Shown here: positions 5,604-6,627 of the stretch, one piece after another
Layout of the letters: each line of letters begins with the position of its first letter
How positions within the stretch are numbered: the stretch's first letter is position 1
NCBI GenBank assembly: GCA_017396725.1
Contig: JAFQLA010000017.1
Coordinates: 1-6,627 of the forward strand
Direction of reading: 5' to 3'
Source of the DNA: Oscillospiraceae bacterium
Lineage (GTDB): Bacteria; Bacillota_A; Clostridia; Oscillospirales; Oscillospiraceae
DNA length: 6,627 nt
Made by a program: the position numbers and the translations under genes
The notes under the pieces: generated by a model
What the model was told of the DNA's origin: nothing
Seen by the model: the letters and a program-made list of their open reading frames with translations, nothing else
Databases searched by the model: none

Positions 5604-6627
<1,024 letters not shown>

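Overview
The window is a GC-rich, densely coded stretch with strong AGGAGG-type ribosome binding sites and consensus sigma-70/sigma-A type promoters. Protein style and gene order suggest a gut-type clostridial Firmicute (Oscillospiraceae/Ruminococcaceae-like). That placement is inferred from sequence character, not from a database search.

The layout is a divergon around a 370-bp intergenic region (3194-3563). Rightward lies a branched-chain amino acid operon: a 73-codon Ile/Val-rich leader ORF (3564-3785), an intrinsic terminator (3808-3845), then ilvB (3882-5588), ilvN (5604-6152) and the first 165 codons of ilvC (6133 to the right edge). IlvB and IlvN form acetohydroxyacid synthase and IlvC performs the next step, so the three cover the first two common steps of isoleucine and valine synthesis. 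The leader ORF, a terminator and two competing upstream pairings have the architecture of a ribosome-mediated transcription attenuator. I could not find a T-box, the usual device in Firmicutes for such operons.

Leftward lies a two-gene operon joined by a TAATG stop/start overlap. The first gene (3193-1781) is a LeuA (2-isopropylmalate synthase) family protein whose leucine-sensing C-terminal domain looks intact but whose catalytic metal ligands are replaced (RD to RQ, HxH to SxS). The second (1781 to the left edge, incomplete) is an in-frame fusion of an N-terminal sugar-phosphate isomerase-like TIM barrel and a fatty-acyl-CoA-synthetase-type AMP-binding domain. The TIM barrel also appears to have lost two metal-ligand glutamates. 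The function of this pair is not established. Its position beside ilvBNC and the retained LeuA regulatory domain suggest a link to leucine or branched-chain metabolism.

The intergenic region holds one good promoter for each direction, a 7+3+7 inverted repeat upstream of the leftward promoter, a 14-bp perfect palindrome just after the rightward start site, and two copies of a TTTTyGCTGAAA motif 147 bp apart. The most interesting items are the attenuator with its unusually long leader peptide, the apparent LeuA pseudoenzyme, and the TIM-barrel/acyl-CoA-ligase fusion.
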